A stretch of 64,000 nt of DNA from JALZKA01 sp033856515. Lineage in GTDB: Bacteria > Actinomycetota > Thermoleophilia > Solirubrobacterales > 70-9. The stretch is from contig JAWVEY010000047.1 in assembly GCA_033856515.1 (NCBI GenBank), forward strand, positions 1 through 64,000, read 5' to 3'. Both the position numbers and the translations under genes were made by a program. The notes beneath the pieces are model-generated. The model saw only the letters and a list, made by a program, of their open reading frames with translations, was not told the DNA's origin and did no database searches. Position 1 is the stretch's first letter. Each line of letters opens with the position of its first letter. Positions 15,963 to 24,298 of the stretch are shown here, piece by piece.

Positions 15963-16457
15963 CTACGCGGCCCGCTCGACCTCGACGACCATGCGCTCGA
16001 GAGTCCTCTTGGCGTAACCCCGCCAGAGGGTGCCGACGACGAGCCGGACCAAAGGCTTCCGGATTGAGGACTTCGGCACGAACGTGTAGGACCACCGGAT
16101 CGCGGTCGCATCGTCACCCGCAATGAACCAGAACTCGCCCAGTGCGACGTCCACGAGCCACCGGAGCGGGGCGGATTCGAACGGCCCGACCGTGTAGCCG
16201 AAGTAGCCCGGACGCTCGTAGGCGGTGATCGTCTCAGGCGCTTCGCTTCCGTCGCTGAGCTCGACGACGCGCGATGCGCCGACGTGGTCCCATGCGCCCT
16301 CCGCGCCCCGCGTGCCGTTCACGCCTGGTAGCGGGCCGTGTTTGTGGAAGACGCGCGAGAGGTCGATCGGGACGATCACGTCGAAGGTCGTCTCGAGCGA
16401 CGCGCGCGCCACGGCCTCGACCACGATCGGAACTCCGCTGTCGCGCGTGGCGCTCAT
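15963..16457 (-). CDS. SRPBCC-family (START-like) protein
   Basis: A 164-residue protein with the polyketide-cyclase/SRPBCC fold: an initial strand with VVEAVARASLETTFDVI, a central helix region and a long C-terminal helix (KPLVRLVVGTLWRGYAKRTLERMVVEVE). These proteins bind hydrophobic ligands in a helix-grip pocket. It is divergent from the GT87-like gene (23-bp gap) and convergent with the repeat protein. Ligand unknown. Confidence 0.75.
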   Translation of the reverse strand: MSATRDSGVPIVVEAVARASLETTFDVIVPIDLSRVFHKHGPLPGVNGTRGAEGAWDHVGASRVVELSDGSEAPETITAYERPGYFGYTVGPFESAPLRWLVDVALGEFWFIAGDDATAIRWSYTFVPKSSIRKPLVRLVVGTLWRGYAKRTLERMVVEVERAA

Positions 16458-16480
16458 TAACCAGGAATGATGCCCTCCTC

Positions 16481-18178
16481 ATGAAGCGCCTACTCCTCAC
16501 GCTGTGTCTTCTTCTGCTCGCCGGAGCTCTGCTCACTCCGTCCGCGCATGCTCAGCAGCCGGCGCCGCCAGCGTCGTACCCCAAGGCGCCCGAGGTGTTC
16601 TCGGTCTCGGGGCGCGAGGCGTACCTGGTCGCCCGCGAGGAGCCGGAGGTCGCAAGGCTCACGGCCGAGCTCGGGCGGCTGACGACGCGCGAGGAGCTGC
16701 GCGACGACGGGCGCTGGCAGCTCGGTTTCTTCGACAAGGACGATGAGGAGGTCGTCCAGGTCCACGTCGACGGCGGCACGGGCGATGTGCTCGAGACGTG
16801 GACCGGGGTGCAGGTCGCGTGGTCGATGGCGCGCGGGTACGAGGGCCAGTTCGGCCACGCGCTGAACGCGCCGTGGGTGTGGGTCCCGCTAGCGCTGATC
16901 TTCTTCCTAGGCCTTCTCGACTGGCGAAAACCGCTGCGGATCGCGCACCTCGATCTGCTCGTGCTCCTCAGCTTCGGTGTGAGCCAGATCTTCTTCGACT
17001 CCGGCGAGATCGGCGTCAGCGCACCGCTCGCCTACCCACCGCTCCTCTACCTCCTGGGGCGCATGCTGTGGGTGGGGTTCCGCGGCAGGGGCGAGCCGGG
17101 CCTCAGGCCGAGCGCGCCGCGGATGTTCCTGATCGTCGTGTGCCTGTTTGCGATCGCGTTTCGGGTGACGCTCAACCTCACCGACTCTGGCGTGATCGAC
17201 GTTGGGCTCGCCGGAGTGGCCGGCGCCGAGCAGATCACAAGCGGCGAGCCGATCTACGGGGAGGGACTCTTCCCTGAGGAGGTCCCCACCGGCGACACCT
17301 ACGGCCCGGCGAACTACGCCGCCTACGTCCCGTTCGAGCTCGCACTGCCGTGGTCGGGCGAGTGGGACGACCTGCCCTCCGCGCACGCAGCGTCGCTCTT
17401 CTTCGACATCGCGACCGTGTTCGGCCTCTTCATCCTGGGCTTGCGCTCGAGGGGTCAGACCCCACGTTCGGGGTCAGACCCCACGCGTGAGCTCTGTCCC
17501 CAGCGCTTGGGGCTGATCCTCGCCTTCGCCTGGCTCACCTACCCGTACACCACCTACGCGCTCCAGTCGAACACGAACGACTCGCTCGTCGCGGCGCTCC
17601 TGGTGTGGGGGCTGGTCGCGCTCGGCTCGCCGGTGGGGCGCGGGATCCTGGTCGGCCTCGCCGCGATGGTCAAGTTCGCGCCACTCGCGCTGGTGCCGCT
17701 CTACGCCGTTGGCCGCCGCGGCCTGTCGGACCGCCTCGACGGATGGCGCCCGAGCTGGACGCCGCTCCGCCCGGTCCTCCTCGCGGGCGCGGCCGCGGCG
17801 TTCACGATCGCGCTGATGCTCGCGCACCCGGCGATCGACCCAGGGCTCGCCACCTTCTACGAACGGACCGTCGAGAGCCAACTCGTGCGCGACAGCCCGT
17901 TCTCGATCTGGGGCCAGGTCGACGGATTGGACGCAATCCAGGGCTTCGTGCTCATTCTGGCCGGCATCCTCGCGATCATCGTCGCGTTCAAGCCGGGCCG
18001 CCGGACGACCGCACAGCTGGCGGCGCTCGCGGCAGCGGTCGTGATCGCGTCGCAACTCGCGGTCGATCACTGGTTTTACCTCTACATACCGTGGTTTTGC
18101 GGGCTCGTCTTCGTTGCCCTTGCGCTCCCGGTTATCAGCGATACGATGCGCGTCACCCAACGGAGGGAGCCGTCATGA
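16481..18178 (+). CDS. Polytopic membrane protein, GT87/DUF2029-like, with an in-frame REP insertion
   Basis: About 565 residues. A signal-like segment (KRLLLTLCLLLLAGALLTPSAHA) is followed by a roughly 100-residue soluble domain and then about ten transmembrane helices with short loops. The layout resembles glycosyltransferase family 87/GT-C mannosyltransferases that use polyprenyl-phosphate sugars, but I see no unambiguous catalytic Asp motif. A 17-codon stretch (RGQTPRSGSDPTRELCPQ region, about residues 324-341) is encoded by a REP unit at 17451-17501. It sits in a loop between two hydrophobic helices and is probably a later insertion. The start ATG 16481 fits the signal peptide. The TolB-like gene overlaps its stop by 4 bp. 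Confidence 0.72.
   Translation: MKRLLLTLCLLLLAGALLTPSAHAQQPAPPASYPKAPEVFSVSGREAYLVAREEPEVARLTAELGRLTTREELRDDGRWQLGFFDKDDEEVVQVHVDGGTGDVLETWTGVQVAWSMARGYEGQFGHALNAPWVWVPLALIFFLGLLDWRKPLRIAHLDLLVLLSFGVSQIFFDSGEIGVSAPLAYPPLLYLLGRMLWVGFRGRGEPGLRPSAPRMFLIVVCLFAIAFRVTLNLTDSGVIDVGLAGVAGAEQITSGEPIYGEGLFPEEVPTGDTYGPANYAAYVPFELALPWSGEWDDLPSAHAASLFFDIATVFGLFILGLRSRGQTPRSGSDPTRELCPQRLGLILAFAWLTYPYTTYALQSNTNDSLVAALLVWGLVALGSPVGRGILVGLAAMVKFAPLALVPLYAVGRRGLSDRLDGWRPSWTPLRPVLLAGAAAAFTIALMLAHPAIDPGLATFYERTVESQLVRDSPFSIWGQVDGLDAIQGFVLILAGILAIIVAFKPGRRTTAQLAALAAAVVIASQLAVDHWFYLYIPWFCGLVFVALALPVISDTMRVTQRREPS
17451..17501 (+). repeat. 51-bp REP unit inserted in frame in a membrane-protein gene
   Basis: Core GGGGTCAGACCCC (17451-17463), 6-bp spacer, the same core (17470-17482), 8-bp spacer, GCTCTGTCCCC (17491-17501). 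The architecture is identical to the unit left of the REP-associated transposase (55007-55057). Being 51 bp, it adds 17 codons without shifting the host frame. Confidence 0.88.
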
Positions 18179-19134
18179 GGAAGGGATCGACATGTGCAGC
18201 GCTCGTAGCGCTCGGAACAACGGCGGTGACGACGTGCCTCCTCATTGCAACCGCGCCGGTCGCACAGGCGGCCTTCCCGGGTGCCGACGGCCTGATCGCC
18301 TTCGATCGATATCCGCACACCAGCACTCCCTTCGAAGAGATCTATGTGGTCAAGCCAAGCGGTGGCGGGCTCACGCGTCTGACCAACCGCGCCGGATCGC
18401 GGGTCTCGAGCGTCTACCCGGATTGGAACGACACGGGTACGCGGATCGCTTTCCAGCGCGGCACCGCGACGACCAATCAGGTCGTGATCATCAAGCCGAA
18501 CGGAAGCGTCGTCTCGAACTTCGGCGACCCCGCGTGTGCGGGAGGAATCGGCATGCCCTCCTGGTCGCCGAACGGAACGACGCTCGCCTACGCGTGCTTC
18601 GACAGCGACTGGCTCATCAAGACGTTCGACACCGTCACGCACGTGCGCCACACCATCGCGGCTACAGGCTTCAACACCGAGCCCGAGTTCTCGCCGGGCG
18701 GCGCGGAAATCGCGTATACCGCGGAGCGGGACGGTGGGGCCCGGTACGAGGTCATCGTCGCGTTCCTGAACGGATCCGGTGACGTCTTCACCGATGGGGT
18801 CATGGCCGGCGATCTGACCGAGTCCGCGCTCAACCCCGACTGGTCTCCGGACGGAGCAGACATCGCGTACTCCTGCGCCACGGTCATCCCTCCCAGCGAT
18901 CAGGACATCTGCACCGTAGACACGTCGGCCCCGGGCACCGGGTCAACCGTCATCACTGGCGGAAATTACGAACAGTTCCCGGCGTTCTCCCCTTCGGGCA
19001 ATGAGATCGTTTATGACGTTGGCCCAGAAGAGGGCGACACCGAGCTGAAGAGGCGTCTCGTCGGGTCAGGGTCTCCGTTCACCATCACTTCGAACCGGGT
19101 GGTCGACCAGCAAGCCGACTGGGGCCCGCGCTAA
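18175..19134 (+). CDS. Secreted TolB-like beta-propeller (PD40 repeats) protein
   Basis: A 319-residue exported protein with a signal peptide ending APVAQAA and at least five PD40/WD40-like blades, each with the pattern P-x-WSPDG/WNDTG-x-x-I-A-Y/F (YPDWNDTGTRIAF, PSWSPNGTTLAY, PEFSPGGAEIAY, PDWSPDGADIAY, PAFSPSGNEIVY). Such propellers bind proteins or periplasmic ligands. The ATG at 18175 overlaps the upstream stop (ATGA), with GGAGGGAG at 18162-18169 as ribosome binding site, so it is translationally coupled to the GT87-like gene. Confidence 0.82.
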   Translation: MRKGSTCAALVALGTTAVTTCLLIATAPVAQAAFPGADGLIAFDRYPHTSTPFEEIYVVKPSGGGLTRLTNRAGSRVSSVYPDWNDTGTRIAFQRGTATTNQVVIIKPNGSVVSNFGDPACAGGIGMPSWSPNGTTLAYACFDSDWLIKTFDTVTHVRHTIAATGFNTEPEFSPGGAEIAYTAERDGGARYEVIVAFLNGSGDVFTDGVMAGDLTESALNPDWSPDGADIAYSCATVIPPSDQDICTVDTSAPGTGSTVITGGNYEQFPAFSPSGNEIVYDVGPEEGDTELKRRLVGSGSPFTITSNRVVDQQADWGPR

Positions 19135-19201
19135 GAAGCCACGCGAAGCACCTTTTAGGTCTAGACTCCCGCGTGGATTACACGCCTAGTGGGGGTAACA
19201 C

Positions 19202-20065
19202 ATGGCTGAACGGTTGAGTATTCGGGTCGTCGTGGCGGCGATTGCACTGCCGGCCGCGGCACTGGCGATGTTCGCTGCGCCCGCACGAGCGACCAAGCTC
19301 GGCAGGGCTGGCGACTTCACCTACTACACGGAGGAGGACCCGATCCCTGCGGGAGCGGGCGAGCAGGGCGCGACCGGGACCGCGCAATGCGGCGATGGCC
19401 AAGCGGTGACCGGTGGGGGCGAGGCGATTTCGGGCAACCCGGACGGCTCGTTCATCGGTCCGGTGATCGGATCCGCGCTCGACACATGGCTCGCGACCGG
19501 CTGGCACAACAACGGCGATACGGCCGCGCTCACGACCTGGGCGATCTGCACGAAGAAGGCAAGCAAGATCGACATCTTCGAGGACTTCGATTCGGCGCCG
19601 GCGGGCCCGAAGAGCGCGACCCTCGAGCTGACGTGCGAACAAGGACACCCCACGACCGCCAGCGGCCAGATCAGCGGCTCACCGCTCGACTCTTTCCTCA
19701 ACACGCTGATGCCCACCCAAGACGGCTGGGAGGTCCACGCCTTCCACCGCGCAGGGACGTCCGACGCCGACATCCTCGGCTTCGTCCACTGCCGCAAGGG
19801 CGCGCCGCCGAACTATCGCGTCAAGTCGAAGGCGTCTAGTGGGCCGACGATCAAGGTCAAGGCCGCTTGCCGCAACCACGAGGCTGTGATCGGCGGCGGT
19901 GCCAGCGCCAGCGGCGGGGCGGGCCAGGCCCACCTGATCGAGTCGAGTCCGTTCGACAGCGGCGACCAGGGCGACATCCCGGACGACGGCTGGCAGGTCG
20001 AGTACTACGTCCCGGGTGCCGTGGAGCAGGAGTTCGCCGCGTTCGCGGTCTGCGACCCAGTTTAA
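19202..20065 (+). CDS. Secreted protein with three CxxG-GGG-DGW repeats (paralogue of 15059-15928)
   Basis: A 287-residue exported protein with a signal peptide ending in APARA. Three repeat units open with CGDGQAVTGGG, CEQGHPTTASG and CRNHEAVIGGG and close with AIC, VHC and AVC; DGW recurs inside units two and three. The layout matches the protein at 15059-15928, although the two differ strongly in sequence. Extracellular; function unknown. Convergent with the beta-helix gene (13-bp gap). Confidence 0.72.
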   Translation: MAERLSIRVVVAAIALPAAALAMFAAPARATKLGRAGDFTYYTEEDPIPAGAGEQGATGTAQCGDGQAVTGGGEAISGNPDGSFIGPVIGSALDTWLATGWHNNGDTAALTTWAICTKKASKIDIFEDFDSAPAGPKSATLELTCEQGHPTTASGQISGSPLDSFLNTLMPTQDGWEVHAFHRAGTSDADILGFVHCRKGAPPNYRVKSKASSGPTIKVKAACRNHEAVIGGGASASGGAGQAHLIESSPFDSGDQGDIPDDGWQVEYYVPGAVEQEFAAFAVCDPV

Positions 20066-20078
20066 CCGTGGTTGCTCG

Positions 20079-21524
20079 TCAGCCGCAGATACTGCTGCTG
20101 TTCACGTAGAGGAAGCCGACCGTCTCGTTGCCGGGCGGCTTCGGCCCAAACGCCCCGAAGGGGCAGAGCTCGCCGGGGTTGTCGATTTTCGGCGTGACCG
20201 TCAGCTCGAACGTGGTGTGATCCTCCGCGTCCAGTTTGAACGGGTAGCCCTCCCCGAAGGCGTCTGAGCTCACGTTCTTCGCAGCGTGCTCCCAGCGCAC
20301 TTTGAAGTTCCCCAGGGGGTCTGAGCGGTCATCGAGCAGGACCTTCTGTTTGGCGGGCGTCGTGTTCTTGACGCGCACGAAATAGGTCTTGCCCTTCCCT
20401 TCTTTGTCGATCGTGACCTGGCCGCCGTTGATGTCGGGGCCGTTCCTTCTCGCTTTGACCGTGACTTCGAGAGGAGTGATGGGCAGGCGCCGGCGCGACT
20501 GGTTGCAGGCCTCGGCGGGGATGCACTGAGCCGGATTCGTGTTGTTCTTCGCCACGTTGTGGTGGCTCAGAGCGCCTGACGCGGAATCGATTCCATAGTC
20601 GCCGTTGTGATTCGCGGTGTTGCGGTAGACCGGGTTCAGCTCTTCGGGGTTGTGGATCCCGTCGTTTATTGCCCTGAGCGCGATGTTCTTGCGAATGATC
20701 GCGAACGCGTTGTCGTCGGCGCTGATGCCGAAAAAGCCGCCGCGCGACTCGTTCTTCTCGACGAGCGAGTCCGTAGCTCCGCCTTGCACGCTCACGTTGT
20801 TTTCGCCAGAGTCACGGACATCGTTGCTGACCACGTGGATGTCGTGGCCGCCGGAGACGACGATGCCATCCGCCACGGTGTCGGAGACGTGGTTTCCCAG
20901 CGCGAGCCCGCCCTCGACTCCAATGAAGCCGATCCCCGGGCGAGCTGACAGCGCGAAGCCGCCGGTCCCTTCGATCGAGTTCTCGTCGGCCCTGTGGTCC
21001 GAACCCCCTTCGAACTCGATTCCGCCCTTGGTCAGCGTGTTGCCACTCACCGTGACCCCTTCGGATCCGTTAACGAAGACAGCCGCAACGCCATTCCCCT
21101 TGATCCTCGAGCGCTTGACCGTCGCGCCGTTGTAAGCGGTGAGCACGATCGGCTCGCTCTCCTGGCGGTAGATCTTCATGTCGTCCACGAGGAGTCCGGC
21201 TCCTCCCGAGGCGACGAGGCTGTGCCCGAAGCCGCTGAGCGTTCCACCCTTGACAACGACGTCCTCGTCGCCGGAAGTCGTCACGGCCACCTGCGCCGCA
21301 TCCGAGTCATCCCCCTGGATCGTGTGGCCGTCGAGGTTGAGAGTGATCCCGTCCCCATCGATCTCGAGACCGGTCTCACCGACGTCGCAGTGGATGTCCT
21401 TCTTGAGCTTGGTGTCCTTCGTGATGACGCTGCCGCAGTCGGGCGCTGCCGATGCGCTACCGGCGCCCGCGGTGCAAATAACGATCAGAGCCGCCACAAC
21501 TGACGCGTAAAACCTGGTTCCCAT
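20079..21524 (-). CDS. Secreted right-handed parallel beta-helix protein
   Basis: A 481-residue exported protein (signal peptide ending GSASAA). Residues about 30-320 are beta-helix rungs of the NosD/pectate-lyase type (GITLNLDGHTIQG, VAAVFVNGSEGVTVSGNTL, NVSVQGGATDSLVEKNESRGG and others) with Asn ladders. The last 120 residues form a beta-sandwich like a conserved-repeat/DUF11 domain (TYFVRVKNTTPAKQKVLLDD). A carbohydrate-binding or lyase role is possible, but no catalytic triad is evident. Confidence 0.78.
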   Translation of the reverse strand: MGTRFYASVVAALIVICTAGAGSASAAPDCGSVITKDTKLKKDIHCDVGETGLEIDGDGITLNLDGHTIQGDDSDAAQVAVTTSGDEDVVVKGGTLSGFGHSLVASGGAGLLVDDMKIYRQESEPIVLTAYNGATVKRSRIKGNGVAAVFVNGSEGVTVSGNTLTKGGIEFEGGSDHRADENSIEGTGGFALSARPGIGFIGVEGGLALGNHVSDTVADGIVVSGGHDIHVVSNDVRDSGENNVSVQGGATDSLVEKNESRGGFFGISADDNAFAIIRKNIALRAINDGIHNPEELNPVYRNTANHNGDYGIDSASGALSHHNVAKNNTNPAQCIPAEACNQSRRRLPITPLEVTVKARRNGPDINGGQVTIDKEGKGKTYFVRVKNTTPAKQKVLLDDRSDPLGNFKVRWEHAAKNVSSDAFGEGYPFKLDAEDHTTFELTVTPKIDNPGELCPFGAFGPKPPGNETVGFLYVNSSSICG

Positions 21525-21629
21525 TTCCTACCCCCTTGTGGACCAAGCCCCACGATACACGCGGTCCGGGGGGCAGGGCGTTCCTTCGTCTAATCTCGGT
21601 CCTCGCCGTCATCAGGGAAGGGACCGACT

Positions 21630-23219
21630 TTGAGCAGTACACGCAGGACAGGGTCGCGCCAGCTAGCGCTCGGAGCCGCTTTTACCACCGCCGTGGTGTT
21701 AGCCGGCATTGCAACCGGCGCTGGCGCTCAAAGTAGCCAGGCAACCTTTGCCCGCGCGCTCGATAGTGCCAAGGCGCCGGAGAGCCAGCTCGAGCGGACC
21801 CGGACCCTCCCGCTCGGCGACTCGACGGCTGCCCGCTACGAACAGACGGTGGGCGGCCTCCCGGTGCTCGGTGGAGCTGTCGTGGTCCTTGACGGGCCGG
21901 CAAGCGCACCCGCAGTCGTCACCGACTCGAGCACGGCCGGTGTCGAAGCTCCGGCCGCGGCGGAAATCTCCGCAGCTCGGGCGATCGGCATCGCTCGTGG
22001 CGCAACTGGTGCGTCAGGAAACCGCGCCGCGCCGAGTGCCAACCTCGCGATCGATCCGGCCCACGCCAACGCTCTCGTCCGCCGTGTCGTCCTGGCGTCG
22101 AAGCGGCCGCTGAAGGACTTCGAGGTGACGGTCGATGCCGCCTCCGGCAAGGTGCTCGCAACCCGCAACCTCCTGAAGTACGCGACGGGCTCGGCGAATC
22201 TCTTCACCCCCAACCCGATCGTCACCAACGGCGGCTACACCGGGATCGGCCAGGGCAAGAGGGCCGACCACAAGGACAAGGACACCGCGAAGCTGACGTC
22301 GCTCCGCACACCGGTGACGCTCGAAAACCTGGATCCTGGCAACTGCCTCTCCGGCCTCTATGTCTCCTCCCGTCTCGGCAAGGGGAAGGGCAAGGAGGTC
22401 TGTAAGCCAAGCCGCAACTGGAACGCCGTGACGCGCGCGGACGATCGCTTCGAAGCGCTGATGGGCTACTTCCACATCGACACGATCCAGACCTACATGC
22501 ATTCGATCGGCCTCACCGGGCCCACGGACGTCCATCCCGGCCGGATCGTCTCGATCGCCAACAACTTGGCCGACGACCAGTCCTTCTATTCGACGATCGA
22601 CGAAAAGATGCACTACGGCGCGGGAAAGGTCGACGATGCCGAGGACGGCGACGTGATCGTCCACGAGTTCGGCCACGCAATTCAGGACAACCAGGTGCCG
22701 GGCTACGGCGTTGGTGATCAAGCACGTGCGATCGGAGAGGGCTTTGGCGACTTCATGTCAGCGCTCAACACCTTCATCTCCCCGGGCGTCGTGGACCTCG
22801 ATGCGGCCGAGTACTGCATCTTCGACTGGGACGGCACCAGCGGCTACGGCGGGCCTGGCGTGAGGCCGTGCGGCCGCCTCGCCACAGGCGTCAACGCGTT
22901 CGGCTCGACGGACACCTTCGAGGACGCCAAGGACACCTGCAAGATCGGCGGCGGGCACCTCGAGGTGCACTGTCTGGGCGAGGTGTGGGCGCAGGGCCTG
23001 ATCAACCTCCTGAACGACATCCCGCTCGAGAGCGGCGTGCCACCGATCGCCGTCGACGTGCTCAATTCGCAGTTCCTCTACGCGGACAACGAGAGCCTCT
23101 CCGAAGCGGTCGATCACCTGATCGACGCCGACAACACGCTCTACAGCGGCGGCCACATCGCCGCGATCTGCAACGAGATGGAGACGGAGCGCGGCATCGA
23201 CGCGTCGAGCTGCCCCTGA
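21630..23219 (+). CDS. Secreted M4/M36-type zinc metalloprotease
   Basis: A 529-residue protein. TTG start at 21630, preceded by GGGAAGGGA, then a signal peptide. Residues about 40-190 are an FTP/PepSY-like propeptide that would inhibit and chaperone the enzyme. The catalytic domain has HEFGH at 345-349 (Zn ligands His345, His349; base Glu346) and GEGFGDF at 369-375, with Glu370 as third ligand, as in thermolysin and fungalysin families. Extracellular proteolysis is the expected role. The C-terminus has several cysteines that probably form disulphides. Confidence 0.87.
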   Translation: MSSTRRTGSRQLALGAAFTTAVVLAGIATGAGAQSSQATFARALDSAKAPESQLERTRTLPLGDSTAARYEQTVGGLPVLGGAVVVLDGPASAPAVVTDSSTAGVEAPAAAEISAARAIGIARGATGASGNRAAPSANLAIDPAHANALVRRVVLASKRPLKDFEVTVDAASGKVLATRNLLKYATGSANLFTPNPIVTNGGYTGIGQGKRADHKDKDTAKLTSLRTPVTLENLDPGNCLSGLYVSSRLGKGKGKEVCKPSRNWNAVTRADDRFEALMGYFHIDTIQTYMHSIGLTGPTDVHPGRIVSIANNLADDQSFYSTIDEKMHYGAGKVDDAEDGDVIVHEFGHAIQDNQVPGYGVGDQARAIGEGFGDFMSALNTFISPGVVDLDAAEYCIFDWDGTSGYGGPGVRPCGRLATGVNAFGSTDTFEDAKDTCKIGGGHLEVHCLGEVWAQGLINLLNDIPLESGVPPIAVDVLNSQFLYADNESLSEAVDHLIDADNTLYSGGHIAAICNEMETERGIDASSCP

Positions 23220-23398
23220 CCTAGTTAGGCGCTACTAGTTGCAGGCCAAAGCGGGGTCTTCCAGGCATGTCGCAGGAGTTTCATTTGAATCCTTGGGTGG
23301 CGCCAGGGCTAGACGTGAGATGATCGCGCATCGCTCCAGTCGATCCAGATCTTCTTCTCCGACAGGCAGCCCTGACTCATGTTCGGGAACTGAGCAGC

Positions 23399-24238
23399 GT
23401 GTTCAACGACATCGTCCCGCTTGGAGTGCTCCGTCAGGGCTTCGAGTTCTCGGGCACTCGAGTCAGCTTTGGCTCGTTCATGAAGGGCATTCACCGAGCT
23501 AAGGAGCAGGTCGGACCCGCGGCACTCACGCTCCTGACGGCCCAAGATGGACCGTACGACGACTTTGATGACGTCGATGGCGGAGTGGTGCACTATCGAT
23601 ACCGAGCAGGCGATCCCGATCAGCCCGACAACCGTGCCCTGCGGGCGGCGTACGAGCTTCAGACGCCGCTCATCTATTTTCGCGGTGTTGGGGACGGTCA
23701 GTACGCCGTCATTGCCCCAGTATTCGTTGTTTCAGACGATCCTGCGGCCGGCGTGGTTCAGCTCGAAACCGGCCTTCCATACGTGGACGTTCAAGGAGCT
23801 GGATTGGTGTCCTCCGAAGGCGCTCGTCGCGAGCAATTCGCAATGGTGGCCAGACGACTTGATCAAGTGAAGTTTCGACGTGACGTTCTGCGTGTCTACC
23901 GGGGCCGATGCGCGGTCTGCTCATTGAAGGAGCGCGAGCTCGTTGAAGCTGCACACATCATTGGCTGGAGGGAGCCAGATGGGGTGGCGGCGGTGGTCAA
24001 CGGACTCGCCCTTTGCGCAATCCACCATCGGGCCTACGACCGCAACCTCATGGGAATCGACCCCGATGGGGTTGTTCACATCGGCCATCGGCTTCTGGCC
24101 GAGATCGATGGCCCGATGCTAAAGACGGGCCTCCAGGGATTTCATGGCGCCGACATTCTGCAGCCCAGACAAGTTGAGGACCGCCCGGACCCCGACCGTC
24201 TTCGAGTCCGCTTCGAAGCGTTTGAGGCCGTTGCGTAG
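23399..24238 (+). CDS. HNH endonuclease, putative restriction type (COG3440-like)
   Basis: A 279-residue protein in two parts. The N-terminal 150 residues are the substrate-recognition-like domain (DDVDGGVVHYRYRAGDPDQPDNRALRAA, TPLIYFRGVGDGQYAVIAPVFVV). The C-terminal HNH domain has CAVCSLKERELVEAAHIIGWRE...NGLALCAIHHRAYDRNLMGI, with a Cys-x2-Cys zinc pair and the AHII/IHHRAYD catalytic core. Family members are predicted type II/IV restriction nucleases. The frame is open back to 23324, and the residues there (LLLRQAALTHVRELSS) look native, but there is no ATG/GTG/TTG upstream of GTG 23399. The true start is unclear. Confidence 0.78.
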   Translation: MFNDIVPLGVLRQGFEFSGTRVSFGSFMKGIHRAKEQVGPAALTLLTAQDGPYDDFDDVDGGVVHYRYRAGDPDQPDNRALRAAYELQTPLIYFRGVGDGQYAVIAPVFVVSDDPAAGVVQLETGLPYVDVQGAGLVSSEGARREQFAMVARRLDQVKFRRDVLRVYRGRCAVCSLKERELVEAAHIIGWREPDGVAAVVNGLALCAIHHRAYDRNLMGIDPDGVVHIGHRLLAEIDGPMLKTGLQGFHGADILQPRQVEDRPDPDRLRVRFEAFEAVA

Positions 24239-24298
24239 AGCGAACACGCTTCCAGCTACACCCAACTGTCACGGTGCCGATGTGCTCCGGGCCGTTTC

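Noticed and set aside
19139..19176. 7-bp inverted repeat CCACGCG / CGCGTGG with 24-base loop
   Set aside because: Too short an arm for so long a loop, with no T tract; weak as terminator or operator.
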